DNA from: an uncultured Clostridia bacterium | GTDB taxonomy: Bacteria; Bacillota; Clostridia; Oscillospirales; Acutalibacteraceae | Direction: 5' to 3' | DNA: 64,000 nucleotides | Assembly (NCBI GenBank): GCA_927362715.1 | Contig: CAKMIX010000010.1 | Location: forward strand, 1-64,000 | In this document: piece by piece, positions 42,319-51,660 of the stretch | Layout of the letters: every line of letters begins with the position of its first letter | How positions within the stretch are numbered: the first letter of the stretch is position 1 | Program-made: the position numbers and the translations under genes | Notes under the pieces: model-generated | What the model was told of the DNA's origin: nothing | The model's input: the letters and a program-made list of their open reading frames with translations, nothing else | Databases searched by the model: none

Positions 42319-43719
42319 TTATTCCCCATACAAATCGTCCACAGCCTGCATGACCTCGTTTGCCACGGGGATGGCGGTCGAGCTGCCGCCGCCGCCGTTT
42401 TCTACGACCACGACGATCGCGTAGGGCAGATCCTCGCGCTGCGAGTACCCCACGAACCATGCGTGCGGGTCATCGCCGCCCTCTTCGGAGCTGACCTCCG
42501 CCGTACCGGTTTTGCCGCACATTTCAAGACCGCGGAAGCGCCGGTCGCCGTAGTAGTTTTCGACATTTGAGCGCAGCAGCTCCTGCAGCCGCGCAGCGGT
42601 GGATTCCGAAAACATCTGTGCGCCGAGCGTAGTCTCCGCTTCTAAGACGGTATCGCCGTTTTGGGTGGTGATGCGTTCGACAAGGTACGGCATGACCGCC
42701 TGCCCGTCGTTCGCGATCGCGCCGACGATCATCAGCATGTGGCAGGGGTTGACAAGCGTTGTGTATTGCCCGACGCCCGCCCAGCCGAGGTCGAGCTGCG
42801 ACGCTTCGGAAAGATCGAATCGGCTTTGTGCCAGCCGGATGTTCCCAAGCGTATAACGCTGATTAAAGCCGAGCGCGTCCGTGGTCGCCGTGAGATTTTC
42901 CGTGCCGACCTGCAGGGCGATCTGCGCGAATGCACTGTTGCACGAAACATTCAGCGCGCGCTCAAATCCGATCGTGCCGTGCGTGCCCAGACACTTGACC
43001 GAGCCGCCGTCAATGCCGTAGCTGCCTGTGCAGCGGAAGCGCTGGTCATCAATGTCCGAGATGTTGTCGATCGCCGAGGCGGCGGTGATGATCTTAAAGG
43101 TCGAACCCGGCGTATAAAGTCCCGAAAAGAAGCGGTTCATATATACGCCCTCATATTCGCCGGTCGTGTCATTGTTGATGTTTTCGGTGGGCTTGTTTGC
43201 AATGTCGAAAGCGGGTTTTGAGACCACGCAAACGAGCTGCCCGGTTTCATAATTGAAAACACCGACCGTGCCTTTTTCGTCGCCGAGCGCATCATACGCC
43301 GTTACGCATAGATCTGCGTTTACGGAAAGCTGTAAATCGTTGCCTTTCCCGTATCTTTTGACGTCATATACACCGTCCACAAAATTGTAGCCGGTCAGTT
43401 CCTCCTGATAGGCGGTCTGCACACCGGTTGCGATATACCCTTCGGAGTCGCCGACCACATGCAGCGTGGCGGTACGTACGTCGCGGTTCTCGTTATACTG
43501 CCGCTCGCCGTCTACGGTCTCGGCAAGCACAGCGCCCGTCTCGTCCGTAATGGAGCCTGCGGCGGTCAGTGTATCGCCTGCATACAGGTGGCGGTTCGCA
43601 TGGCGCATTGCCCAATCGTCCGCGTTTGACCAGAAGGTATAGAAAAGGATGCCGAGCCCCGCTACAAACAGGGCGGCAAGGGCATACAGGATCCATGCTC
43701 TGCGGGATAGCGTTTTCAT
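42319..43719 (-). CDS. class B penicillin-binding protein (PbpA/FtsI-like transpeptidase)
   Basis: 466 aa with an N-terminal membrane helix (about 9-30) and a transpeptidase domain. The active-site motifs are STFK (about 204), SCN (about 257) and KTGTAE (about 401). The N-terminal region is short, as in PbpA partners of SEDS polymerases. It cross-links peptidoglycan outside the membrane. Last gene of a minus-strand operon with two SEDS proteins and an FHA protein, 18 bases after the second SEDS gene. Confidence 0.92.
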   Translation of the reverse strand: MKTLSRRAWILYALAALFVAGLGILFYTFWSNADDWAMRHANRHLYAGDTLTAAGSITDETGAVLAETVDGERQYNENRDVRTATLHVVGDSEGYIATGVQTAYQEELTGYNFVDGVYDVKRYGKGNDLQLSVNADLCVTAYDALGDEKGTVGVFNYETGQLVCVVSKPAFDIANKPTENINNDTTGEYEGVYMNRFFSGLYTPGSTFKIITAASAIDNISDIDDQRFRCTGSYGIDGGSVKCLGTHGTIGFERALNVSCNSAFAQIALQVGTENLTATTDALGFNQRYTLGNIRLAQSRFDLSEASQLDLGWAGVGQYTTLVNPCHMLMIVGAIANDGQAVMPYLVERITTQNGDTVLEAETTLGAQMFSESTAARLQELLRSNVENYYGDRRFRGLEMCGKTGTAEVSSEEGGDDPHAWFVGYSQREDLPYAIVVVVENGGGGSSTAIPVANEVMQAVDDLYGE

Positions 43720-43737
43720 ACTGCCGACTCCTTTCCC

Positions 43738-45015
43738 TTAGCTTCGCTCGATCTTGTCATAGCGCCTGTATGTGCGCACATCGATCGCCTTGATAAACGC
43801 CACCAAACCCCAGCAGCACATCATACTGCTGCCGCCGCGGCTGATGAAGGGGAGCGTCACGCCTGTCCACGGCAGCAGGTCCGTTACACCGAACACGTGC
43901 AGCGCCGCCTGAAACAGTAAAAGCGACGATGCGGCGAGTGCGGCAATGGAATAAAACGTGGAGCGCGCCGCTACCGAATAGCGGATGGAATAGACCACCA
44001 GCGCCACAAAGGTCAGAAGCACGGTAAAGGCGATGATGATGCCGAATTCCTCGCATACCATACCAAACGCGAGATCTTCCGTCGCCGCATAGACCGAACG
44101 CAGCCTGCCGTTGCCGATGCCGAGCCCAAACAGCCCGCCGCTCACCGAATAGATGAGCAAACGCACCTGCTGATAGCCGCCGCCGTTGGAATATTCCCAA
44201 ACATGGCGGTAGGTCTGGAAACGATTTGCAACATAGGGGCGGAACGTAAGGATGCCAAGGCCCCCCAACAGCGCCGCCGTGCAGACAAGGAAAATGGTCT
44301 TGATATCGCCCGAACGCAGGAACGCGATGACGATAAATGTAAAGAAGAAGATCAGTGCCGTACCGAAATCTTTCATCAGGAACAGCATGCCGATGCATGC
44401 GCCCGCGAACAAAATGTATTTGGTCAGGCTTCTTGTGGACTGCAAATGTTCAAGCGTCGCCGCGCCGACAAATACGAACGCGACCTTAACGATCTCCGAC
44501 GGCTGGATGGACAAAAGACCGTCGCCGATCACGATCCAGTTTCTTGCACCGTTGATCTCATCGCCTATGATCAGCGTGATGCCGAGCGCCGCCAACGCGA
44601 GGATCGCCACGGGCGTGCGCAGCTTGATGACACGCTTTGTATCGCTCAAGACCCAAAGCATCACGATAAAAACGATCATGCCCATGAGCACTGCAACAAG
44701 CTGGGTATAGGCGCGGTCGGGATAGACGCTTGTTGTAAGCGTAAGCCCGATCCCGGTTAAAAAGAACGTGATCAGCTCGATCTCAAAGCTCTTTCGCCGC
44801 AGCACGATGCCGAACACAAAAAAGTAGATCCATTCCGCCGCAATGTATACGCCGTATACCGTAAACAGCGTGACCATACTCTCCTGTGTGCCGTTGATAT
44901 AAATCTGCAGCATGCACGAAAGCTGGAACAGCGTCATCAAAAGCAGCCAGAACGGCCATTTAACAGGCTTTCTGTAACGGCGCGCATGCGTCGCTTTTTT
45001 CTTTTTGGTTGCCAT
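43738..45015 (-). CDS. SEDS-family peptidoglycan polymerase (FtsW/RodA-like)
   Basis: 425 aa, about 10 membrane helices. SEDS signatures include IQPSEIVKVAFVF (about 165), LMKDFGTALIFFF (about 210) and the C-terminal LPFISRGGSSMMCCWG (about 395). It polymerises glycan strands from lipid II together with a class B PBP, which follows directly. The start at 45015 (MATKKKKATHARRY) is chosen by AAGGGG upstream and because membrane helices begin soon after. The basic N-terminus is cytoplasmic. Confidence 0.9.
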   Translation of the reverse strand: MATKKKKATHARRYRKPVKWPFWLLLMTLFQLSCMLQIYINGTQESMVTLFTVYGVYIAAEWIYFFVFGIVLRRKSFEIELITFFLTGIGLTLTTSVYPDRAYTQLVAVLMGMIVFIVMLWVLSDTKRVIKLRTPVAILALAALGITLIIGDEINGARNWIVIGDGLLSIQPSEIVKVAFVFVGAATLEHLQSTRSLTKYILFAGACIGMLFLMKDFGTALIFFFTFIVIAFLRSGDIKTIFLVCTAALLGGLGILTFRPYVANRFQTYRHVWEYSNGGGYQQVRLLIYSVSGGLFGLGIGNGRLRSVYAATEDLAFGMVCEEFGIIIAFTVLLTFVALVVYSIRYSVAARSTFYSIAALAASSLLLFQAALHVFGVTDLLPWTGVTLPFISRGGSSMMCCWGLVAFIKAIDVRTYRRYDKIERS

Positions 45016-45028
45016 ACGCTGCGCCCCC

Positions 45029-45760
45029 TTACTCTCTGAACATAAAGCTGTATGCGCCGACGGAGATGATGTCACCGTCATACAGCGGATACGCGCCGAA
45101 AACCAGCTCGCCGTTTAAGTACGTCCCGTTTTCCGATTGCAGGTCGGAGACCATCCAGCCGTCGCGCGTCAAATATACCTCGGCGTGCTCGCCGGAGATG
45201 TCGCGCATCGGCAGGCAGATGTTGCAGTGACGGTCGCGGCCTATAAGGCAGCTGCCGCGCAGGTAAAACGCGCTGTTGTCGGCAAGGTTCACAAGCCGCG
45301 CCGCATTCGTAAAGTCGGCGACCTCGCCGTTTTCATCCTCCTGCGCCTCGCCGTAGCCGTTGGAATTGAATTTCATCACGACGTTGCCGAATGAGATGGT
45401 GTCGCCGTCCGTGATCTGCCGCGCCCGGCGGATCTGCTCGCCGTTGACATATACGCCGGTCTTGGACTCGGTGTCAAAGATGAACCAGCCCTCCTTGCGC
45501 AGCGCGAGCACCGCATGAAAGCGCGAGACCGTGCCGTATTTGCGCAGCGCGATGTCGCACGAGCGGCTGCGCCCGATGGAGGTCTCCCAATTCGAGATCT
45601 CGATCTCACTGTCGTCCGCAAGATTTACGAGCGTCGCCATGACCTCGCGGCGCGGGCGCAGACGAAACAGCGAAAATATGCACCGCAAGAGAAGCAACAC
45701 GGCTATGCCCGTGAGCACATAGCGTGAAAGGTATTCAAACTGTGAGAAAAAGGCTTCCAA
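45029..45760 (-). CDS. membrane-anchored protein with two FHA domains
   Basis: 243 aa: an N-terminal membrane helix (about 12-32), then FHA 1 (about 50-125; TSIGRSRSCDI and VSRFHAVL) and FHA 2 (about 160-240; CLIGRDRHCNI and SGEHAEV). FHA domains bind phospho-threonine, so this is probably a readout of a PASTA-type Ser/Thr kinase (not in the window) that links phosphorylation to wall synthesis. The start is a TTG at 45760 with AAAGGAG 10 bases upstream; no ATG fits. It lies between two SEDS genes. Confidence 0.85.
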   Translation of the reverse strand: MEAFFSQFEYLSRYVLTGIAVLLLLRCIFSLFRLRPRREVMATLVNLADDSEIEISNWETSIGRSRSCDIALRKYGTVSRFHAVLALRKEGWFIFDTESKTGVYVNGEQIRRARQITDGDTISFGNVVMKFNSNGYGEAQEDENGEVADFTNAARLVNLADNSAFYLRGSCLIGRDRHCNICLPMRDISGEHAEVYLTRDGWMVSDLQSENGTYLNGELVFGAYPLYDGDIISVGAYSFMFRE

Positions 45761-45791
45761 ACTTTCCGCACTCCTTTCGTTTTAAAGGGAG

Positions 45792-46967
45792 TTACTGTAC
45801 ATTCTTTAAGGAATCATAGACACGTATATTCACCGCACCCTGATCGCAGTTGTGGCGGTAAATGCTCAGCGCCAAGCCAATGCCGAGGTAAACGCCGAGG
45901 TTCGACGATCCGCCCGCTGAGAAAAAGGGGAGGGTGATGCCGATGACGGGCATGAGCATTAAGCACATGCCGACATTGATGACCGTCTGCGAAATGATCA
46001 TCGCCGCCATGCCGCAGCAAATGAGGTTCGTCGAACGCTCCCGTGATTTTCTGCCGATGAGGATGAGCCGCACCGAAATGAGGCACAAAAGCCCGAGCGC
46101 CGCAAGGCAGCCGATAAAGCCCAGTTCCTCGCCGATGGCGGTGAAGATAAAGTCGTTCTGGCTTTCGGGCACGGTGCCTGCCTGTGTGTATGCGCCCTGA
46201 AACAGCCCTTGTCCCGTGATACCGCCGGAGCCTATGGCGTTGATGCCGTTTTGCTGCTGGTAGATGATGTTGGGGTAAAGTTCAGGGTAGATCAGGGCAA
46301 GAAAGCGGTTTTTCTGTATGGAAGAAAACACGAACGTCCATACCAGAGGCACTGCCGCGCACAGCAGCGCAAAGCCGCCTAAGAAGTACCCCCAGTGCAC
46401 CCCGCCGATGAAGAGCATAATGACCGCAATAATGAGGAAGACCAGCGCCGAGCCCATGTCACCCGTCAGCAGGACGAGTGCAGTGGGAATGAGTGCGTGC
46501 AGCCCAAGCTGCGCGACACTCCAAAAGCGGTTGAGCTTGTCCCGCAGGCGCTCCAGATGCACACTGAACGTGATGATAAAGCCGATCTTTACAAATTCCG
46601 AGGGCTGGATGCTGAACAGGTCGCCGAACCGAATCCATGTGCGTGCGTCGGGACGCGACGAGGGACCGGAGCCGAACGGGAACAGCAGCAGCAGCGCTAC
46701 GATACATACGGCGCCGATGAACAGCCAATATCGCGTAAAAACTTCATAATTGAAATACGAGATCACAAGGCACATCCCGACACCTAAGACCACGGCGATG
46801 AGCATGATGAGAAAATCCCGCGAGAAAAGCTCGCCTTCCGCAAGGTCACAGCGCGTGGCGCTGTATACCATCAATAATCCGAACAGCGACGCGGCGATGC
46901 ACGAGAAAAACAGCAGCTTATCGGTTTCTTTTATAAAAAGGCTCACGGCGCCCAAACGTTTTTTCAT
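45792..46967 (-). CDS. rodA: RodA-type SEDS peptidoglycan polymerase
   Basis: 391 aa, about 10 membrane helices, first gene of the minus-strand wall operon. Signatures: SIQPSEFVKIGFI (about 120), TGDMGSALVFLI (about 165) and LPFFSAGGSSNLGVYLGIG (about 350). RodA elongates peptidoglycan with a class B PBP. GGAG precedes the ATG, and a sigma-A promoter lies about 85 bases upstream. Two SEDS genes in one operon is common in clostridia; which serves elongation, division or sporulation is not visible. Confidence 0.9.
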   Translation of the reverse strand: MKKRLGAVSLFIKETDKLLFFSCIAASLFGLLMVYSATRCDLAEGELFSRDFLIMLIAVVLGVGMCLVISYFNYEVFTRYWLFIGAVCIVALLLLFPFGSGPSSRPDARTWIRFGDLFSIQPSEFVKIGFIITFSVHLERLRDKLNRFWSVAQLGLHALIPTALVLLTGDMGSALVFLIIAVIMLFIGGVHWGYFLGGFALLCAAVPLVWTFVFSSIQKNRFLALIYPELYPNIIYQQQNGINAIGSGGITGQGLFQGAYTQAGTVPESQNDFIFTAIGEELGFIGCLAALGLLCLISVRLILIGRKSRERSTNLICCGMAAMIISQTVINVGMCLMLMPVIGITLPFFSAGGSSNLGVYLGIGLALSIYRHNCDQGAVNIRVYDSLKNVQ

Positions 46968-47050
46968 GGCGGCTCCTTATATGGCTTGCCCGCCCGCATT
47001 TTGCGGCGGTCGTCTTATTTTAAATCTTTTTTCGGTATATTCCTATGGCT

Positions 47051-47079
47051 ATTATAGTATGCCGCCCATGGTTTTTCAA
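47051..47079 (-). promoter_or_regulatory. promoter of the rodA operon
   Basis: Minus-strand TTGAAA (47079-47074) and TATAAT (47056-47051), 17-base spacer. Confidence 0.7.
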
Positions 47080-47090
47080 GGAAAAAAGTA

Positions 47091-47119
47091 TTTACGGAAA
47101 AATTAAAGCGTGGTATACT
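47091..47119 (+). promoter_or_regulatory. promoter of tsaE-tsaB-rpiB
   Basis: TTTACG (47091-47096) and TATACT (47114-47119), 17-base spacer, divergent from the rodA promoter. Confidence 0.65.
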
Positions 47120-47134
47120 TGTTTCGGTGATGGC

Positions 47135-47563
47135 ATGCAGCAGTTTGTAACAAAAAATGCGGCGGAAACGCTCGCACTCGGCGTACGGCTCGGCGAAGCC
47201 CTCCGGGGCGGCGGCAGGGTCGTGGCGCTGTTCGGCCCAATGGGCATGGGCAAGACCGTGTTCGTCTCAGGCGTCGCGCGCGGTATGGGGCTTTCGGACG
47301 CGGTCAGCAGCCCGACCTTTGCGATCGTCAACGTCTACGGCGCGAATGACGAGCTTTGCCATTTTGATATGTATCGGGTGGATACGTGGGAGGATCTTGC
47401 CTCCACGGGCTTCTTTGAGTATATGGACGCGGGCAGCGTGCTGTGCGTAGAATGGAGCGAAAACATCGAAAACGCTCTGCCCGAAGACGCGATCCGTGTA
47501 ACGCTCGCACCGGGCGCGCAGGAAAACGAACGCATCATCACGGTGGAGGGGGTAAAGCTATGA
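47135..47563 (+). CDS. tsaE: TsaE, ATPase for tRNA t6A modification
   Basis: 142 aa. The P-loop GPMGMGKT (about 35-42), switch SSPTFAIVNVY (about 60) and HFDMYRV (about 77) are the TsaE hallmarks. It energises the TsaBDE complex that makes N6-threonylcarbamoyladenosine in ANN-decoding tRNAs. The start at 47135 removes an unlikely 30-residue extension. The stop overlaps the tsaB start (ATGA). TsaD is not in the window. Confidence 0.93.
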   Translation: MQQFVTKNAAETLALGVRLGEALRGGGRVVALFGPMGMGKTVFVSGVARGMGLSDAVSSPTFAIVNVYGANDELCHFDMYRVDTWEDLASTGFFEYMDAGSVLCVEWSENIENALPEDAIRVTLAPGAQENERIITVEGVKL

Positions 47564-48270
47564 GGATTTTGTCGCTGGAATGCGCGAGCGTTTCGGCAAG
47601 CGCTGCGCTGACAGACGATGACAAGCTGTTGGGCGAGAGCTTTTTGGCGACCGCGCTCAAGCACAGCCGCACGCTCATGCCTATGACCGAGGCGCTGCTT
47701 TCGGTGAGCGAAACGCCGATCTCTTCCGTCGACCTGTTTGCCGTGACCGTGGGGCCCGGTTCTTTCACGGGTGTGCGCATCGGTGTGGCGGCTACAAAAG
47801 GCATGGCGGACGCAGCGGGCAAGCCCTGCTTCCCCGTTTCGGCGCTGGAAGCCGCCGCCTATCCGTTTTTGGAAGGCTGTGAGACCGTATGCGCGGTCAT
47901 GGATGCGCGCTGTATGCAGGTCTACACTGCACTTTTCCAAAACGGCGAACGCCGAACGCCCGACGAAGCGCTGACGATCGAAGCGCTCGGCGAGAGGCTC
48001 GGGCAGATCCCGGGGCAAATCCTGCTCGTCGGCGACGGCACAGAGCTCGTATACAAGACCCTGCAAGAAAAACTCGGCGAACGCCTTATGACGGCGCCCG
48101 CTCAGCTTCGGCTGCCGCGCGCGTCAAGCGTCGCCTTTTTGGCAAGGGCACACATGGCGCGCGGGGAAGCTCCCGTGGAGGCGACCAAGCTCAGCCCTGT
48201 CTATCTCCGGCTGCCGCAGGCGCAGCGGGAATTGAATAAAAAAACAAAGCAAAAGGAGCAAACGGTATGA
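47560..48270 (+). CDS. tsaB: TsaB, scaffold subunit of t6A synthase
   Basis: 236 aa ASKHA-fold protein beginning MRILSLECASVSASAAL. The GPGSFTGVRIGVAATKGMA segment (about 67-85) is diagnostic of TsaB. It pairs with TsaD. Coupled to tsaE upstream and rpiB downstream by ATGA overlaps. Confidence 0.93.
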   Translation: MRILSLECASVSASAALTDDDKLLGESFLATALKHSRTLMPMTEALLSVSETPISSVDLFAVTVGPGSFTGVRIGVAATKGMADAAGKPCFPVSALEAAAYPFLEGCETVCAVMDARCMQVYTALFQNGERRTPDEALTIEALGERLGQIPGQILLVGDGTELVYKTLQEKLGERLMTAPAQLRLPRASSVAFLARAHMARGEAPVEATKLSPVYLRLPQAQRELNKKTKQKEQTV

Positions 48271-48728
48271 TCTATCTCGGCGCCGACCACGGCGGCTATG
48301 CACTCAAGGAAGAAATCAAGGCGTATCTCACGGAACAGGAGATCCCCTTTGTCGACTGCGGTACGGATTCCAAGGACTCGGTGGACTACGCGCCCATCGC
48401 GCAGAAAACCTGCCTGAAACTGCTCGCCGATCCCGACAAAAGCAGCCGCGCTGTGCTTTGCTGCGGTACGGGCATCGGCATTTCCATGGCGGCGAACAAA
48501 ATCCATGGCATACGCGCAGCGTGCTGCTCGGACTATTTTGCCGCAAAGTACACAAGGCTGCACAACGACGCGAACGTGCTGTGCCTCGGCGGGCGCGTGG
48601 TCGGCGCGGGGCTTGCGTGCGAGCTTGTAGATGTGTTCCTGCACACGGATTTTGAGGGGGGCCGGCACCGGCGCCGCATCGACCAGATCGCCGCGCTGGA
48701 AAACGGCGAGGATCTGAACAAGGCATAA
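48267..48728 (+). CDS. rpiB: ribose-5-phosphate isomerase B
   Basis: 153 aa RpiB/LacAB family. It begins MIYLGADHGGYALKEEI; the catalytic-loop Cys is in VLCCGTGIGIS (about 63-73), and NVLCLGGRVVG follows. It interconverts ribose-5-phosphate and ribulose-5-phosphate. Some relatives act on allose- or galactose-6-phosphate, but the single-subunit size fits RpiB. Translationally coupled to tsaB. Confidence 0.92.
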   Translation: MIYLGADHGGYALKEEIKAYLTEQEIPFVDCGTDSKDSVDYAPIAQKTCLKLLADPDKSSRAVLCCGTGIGISMAANKIHGIRAACCSDYFAAKYTRLHNDANVLCLGGRVVGAGLACELVDVFLHTDFEGGRHRRRIDQIAALENGEDLNKA

Positions 48729-48757
48729 CTTATATTATCGAATCCCTTGAAAAATCC

Positions 48758-48786
48758 TTGTAATTTTTTGTCGGACAGGCTATAAT
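48758..48786 (+). promoter_or_regulatory. promoter of upp
   Basis: TTGTAA (48758-48763) and TATAAT (48781-48786), 17-base spacer. Confidence 0.7.
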
Positions 48787-48821
48787 GAAAAACGATATGA
48801 ATAAACTCTCGGAGGCGCTTT

Positions 48822-49451
48822 ATGGGAAAGGTTACCATCACCAATCATCCGCTGATCCAACACAAGCTCACGCTTCTGCGCGACAAGAACACGGGTTCTA
48901 AGGAATTCCGCTCGCTCGTGCAGGAGATCGCCATGCTCATGTGCTATGAGGCAACGCGCGATCTGCCGCTGCAGGAGGTCGAGATCGAAACGCCGGTCTC
49001 CATGGCGAAAACCAAGGTGATCTCCGGCAAAACGCTTGCATTCGTGCCAATCCTGCGCGCGGGCATGGGCATGCTCGGCGGCGTGCTGGAGCTGGTGCCT
49101 TCCGCAAAGGTCGGGCATATCGGTATGTACCGTGACCCCGAAACGGTCAAGCCCGTTCCGTATTACTGCAAGCTGCCGTCGGATATCTCGCAGCGCGAGG
49201 TCATCGTGCTTGATCCGATGCTTGCCACGGGCGGTTCCGCGGTGGACGCGATCAGCCAGATCAAGACCTATCATCCGAAGTCCATTAAATTCATGGGCAT
49301 CATTGCCGCACCGGAGGGGCTTGAGGCGCTTACGAGCGCGCATCCGGACGTGGACATTTACTGCGCCGCGCTGGACGAAAAGCTTGATGAGCACTGCTAC
49401 ATCGTGCCGGGTCTCGGCGACGCGGGCGACCGTATTTTCGGCACAAAATAA
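48822..49451 (+). CDS. upp: uracil phosphoribosyltransferase
   Basis: 209 aa, exact family length. The PRPP-binding loop is in [18 protein letters not shown] (about 127-145) and the uracil-binding end [13 protein letters not shown] is at the C-terminus. It makes UMP from uracil and PRPP in pyrimidine salvage. Own promoter, GGAGG ribosome site and downstream terminator indicate a monocistronic gene. Confidence 0.96.
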   Translation: MGKVTITNHPLIQHKLTLLRDKNTGSKEFRSLVQEIAMLMCYEATRDLPLQEVEIETPVSMAKTKVISGKTLAFVPILRAGMGMLGGVLELVPSAKVGHIGMYRDPETVKPVPYYCKLPSDISQREVIVLDPMLATGGSAVDAISQIKTYHPKSIKFMGIIAAPEGLEALTSAHPDVDIYCAALDEKLDEHCYIVPGLGDAGDRIFGTK

Positions 49452-49457
49452 TAACGC

Positions 49458-49495
49458 GCGGGCAAGGGGGCAAAGCGCCTTCCTGCCCGCTTTTT
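49458..49495 (+). terminator. terminator of upp
   Basis: Stem GCGGGCA / TGCCCGC followed by TTTTT, 6 bases after the stop codon. Confidence 0.8.
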
Positions 49496-49510
49496 GCATG
49501 GAGGAGAAAC

Positions 49511-51004
49511 ATGAGATTTCGAAAAATTCTTGTGGGGCTGTGTGTGCTCGGAGGGCTGATTTGTATGCTGACGGCATGTGACAAGGACGGGCAGAACGTG
49601 ATCTCTGTGGATACGGGTAAGACCTATCAGACTATGCAGGGCTTCGGCGCGAGCGCCGCGTGGTGGGCGCAGGACGTCGGCGGCTGGACTGAGGTCGGCG
49701 AGAGCGGCGAAGCGGTGCGCGACGAAATCTTGACTTTGCTGTACGGCGACACGGGGATCGATCTCGACATTTACCGCTATAACCTCGGCGCAGGTTCCAA
49801 GGCAGAGGACAGCTCCTACTATTCCGACCCTTGGCGCAAAACGCAGAGCTTTATTGCCGCCGACGGCACCGTGGATTATTCGCTCGATGCAAACGCCGTC
49901 TGGTGCATGCGAAAGGCGACCGAACTCGGCGTACCGAGCGTGGTGTTTTTCTCCAACAGCGCGCCCGACACCATGACCATAAACGGTAAGACCCATTCCG
50001 ATCCCGATACCTCCCGGCTAGATTATACCGATGAGAACGGCGAAAATCACTATTTTTCCCTGCCGAATCTGGATGCGTCGCAGTACCAAAACTTTGCGGA
50101 CTATGTGCTTGACGCTGCCGCGCATTTCCGTGCCGAGGGTATCCCCGTGACCGCCGTTTCACCGATCAACGAGCCGCAGTGGACGTGGCAGGGCGGGCAG
50201 GAGGGCTGCCATTACGAGCCCGAAGAGGTCGTCGCGATCTATAAGGTGTTCCTTGCCGAAATGCAGGCGCGCGGTATGACGGATACCGTTTCGCTTTCCA
50301 TGTTTGAATCCGGTCAGCCGTTCGGCGATACGCTCAAACGGTATCTTGAAGCCATTGCCGATGACGACACGCTTTCCGCCGTGTTCCAAACGGTGGACAC
50401 CCACTCCTATTGGGGAACGGCGGAGGATAAGGAAAAGACCGCGCGGTATCTGCGCTGGCACTACCCGGATCTTGCCGTGGCGTGCACGGAGTGGACGGAA
50501 ATGGTGAACGGCAAGGATGTGACCATGGATTCCGCGCTGGTGCTCGCGCAAACCATGATCGAGGATCTGACGATCCTTGACGCCGAAAGCTGGAGCTATT
50601 GGATCGCCGTTTCGGCTTACGATTACCGCGACGGACTTATCTATGTGGATCGCGACGCGCACACCTATGAGACGACCAAGCGCCTTTGGGCATTGGGGAA
50701 TTTCTCGCGCTTTGTCGAGCCGGGTGCACAGCGTATCCGCACAAAGCTCGACGAAGACAGCGCCCTTTCCACGGTCGCCTTCTCCGACGGCGAAAAGATC
50801 ACGGTCATCGTTGTGAATTCTGCCGATACCGCGCAAAGCTGTACGCTGCGCTTTGACCGCGACGCAAACGTTTCCGAAGTGCAGGCATACCTGACGGACG
50901 CGCAGCACGATCTTGAAGAAGTCACATCGCCTCTCATACAGCAGGACGGCGCATACACGGGCGAAGTTCCCGCACAGTCCGTGACGACCTTTGTGTTCGC
51001 ATGA
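49511..51004 (+). CDS. GH30-family glycosidase lipoprotein
   Basis: 497 aa. Lipoprotein signal with lipobox LTAC (Cys near 21), so it is anchored on the outer face. The TIM barrel opens with YQTMQGFGASAAWWAQDV, the GH30 start. The acid/base Glu is in SPINEPQW (about 221) and the nucleophile Glu in ACTEWTEM (about 326). The C-terminal beta domain ends QSVTTFVF. Likely substrates are beta-1,6-galactan, xylan or glucan; the subfamily cannot be fixed from sequence alone. The stop overlaps the start of a DNA glycosylase gene (ATGA). Confidence 0.87.
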   Translation: MRFRKILVGLCVLGGLICMLTACDKDGQNVISVDTGKTYQTMQGFGASAAWWAQDVGGWTEVGESGEAVRDEILTLLYGDTGIDLDIYRYNLGAGSKAEDSSYYSDPWRKTQSFIAADGTVDYSLDANAVWCMRKATELGVPSVVFFSNSAPDTMTINGKTHSDPDTSRLDYTDENGENHYFSLPNLDASQYQNFADYVLDAAAHFRAEGIPVTAVSPINEPQWTWQGGQEGCHYEPEEVVAIYKVFLAEMQARGMTDTVSLSMFESGQPFGDTLKRYLEAIADDDTLSAVFQTVDTHSYWGTAEDKEKTARYLRWHYPDLAVACTEWTEMVNGKDVTMDSALVLAQTMIEDLTILDAESWSYWIAVSAYDYRDGLIYVDRDAHTYETTKRLWALGNFSRFVEPGAQRIRTKLDEDSALSTVAFSDGEKITVIVVNSADTAQSCTLRFDRDANVSEVQAYLTDAQHDLEEVTSPLIQQDGAYTGEVPAQSVTTFVFA

Positions 51005-51513
51005 CGCGCAATATCTCGGCGCCCGAACGTCTTTCCCATCCGTTTCCCGCGCTCTACGACCAAAACAGCCGCGTGCTGATCTTAGGCAGCTTTCCGTCCG
51101 TCAAATCCCGCGCGCAGAATTTCTTTTACGGGCACCCGCAAAACCGTTTCTGGCGCGTGATTTCGGCACTTGTCGGGGAGCCTACGCCCGAAACCATCCC
51201 CGAAAAGCGGCGGCTCATCCTCGCACATCATTTTGCGCTGTGGGATGTCATTGCCTCCTGTGAGATCACGGGTTCTTCGGACGCAAGCATCCAAAACGCC
51301 GTGCCCAATGACGTAACGCCGATTTTGGCGCATTCGCAGATCACGCGCGTGTTCACGAACGGCAAAACGGCAGGGAAGCTGTATGACCGCTATCTGCTGC
51401 CGAAAACGGGAATCACGGCGCAATGCCTGCCGTCCACAAGTCCCGCGAACGCGGCGTGGACGTTCGAACACCTTTTGGAAGCGTGGCAGGCCGTTCTGCC
51501 GCAGGAAAAATAA
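51001..51513 (+). CDS. DNA-deoxyinosine/uracil glycosylase (UDG superfamily)
   Basis: 170 aa, single domain. VLILGSFPSVKS (about 26) and FFYGHPQNRFW (about 41) match the hypoxanthine-DNA glycosylase (family 6 UDG) signature, and PSTSPANAAW (about 142) is the second active-site loop. It excises deaminated bases, mainly hypoxanthine. The ATGA overlap with the GH30 gene suggests translational coupling, although the functions are unrelated. Confidence 0.85.
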   Translation: MTRNISAPERLSHPFPALYDQNSRVLILGSFPSVKSRAQNFFYGHPQNRFWRVISALVGEPTPETIPEKRRLILAHHFALWDVIASCEITGSSDASIQNAVPNDVTPILAHSQITRVFTNGKTAGKLYDRYLLPKTGITAQCLPSTSPANAAWTFEHLLEAWQAVLPQEK

Positions 51514-51523
51514 TTATTGAAAC

Positions 51524-51556
51524 GCCGCCCGTTCCAAACGGGCGGCATAAATTTTT
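51524..51556 (+). terminator. terminator after the DNA glycosylase
   Basis: A perfect 10-bp stem GCCGCCCGTT / AACGGGCGGC with a CCA loop, then an A/T tail with TTTTT. Confidence 0.8.
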
Positions 51557-51588
51557 ATATCTTTGCGTCAATTTTTTCACATATGGAA

Positions 51589-51617
51589 TTGCCAAACGAG
51601 TCAAAATATGCTACCAT
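51589..51617 (+). promoter_or_regulatory. promoter of the GH2 gene
   Basis: TTGCCA (51589-51594) and TACCAT (51612-51617), 17-base spacer. Confidence 0.55.
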
Positions 51618-51660
51618 GTGCACTGTATGGACAATTTCGCAGAACAAGGGGGACCCGAAT

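Noticed and set aside
42241-42424. Continuation of the small ORF starting at 42140
   Set aside because: This part crosses a strong terminator and is antisense to the end of the PBP gene.
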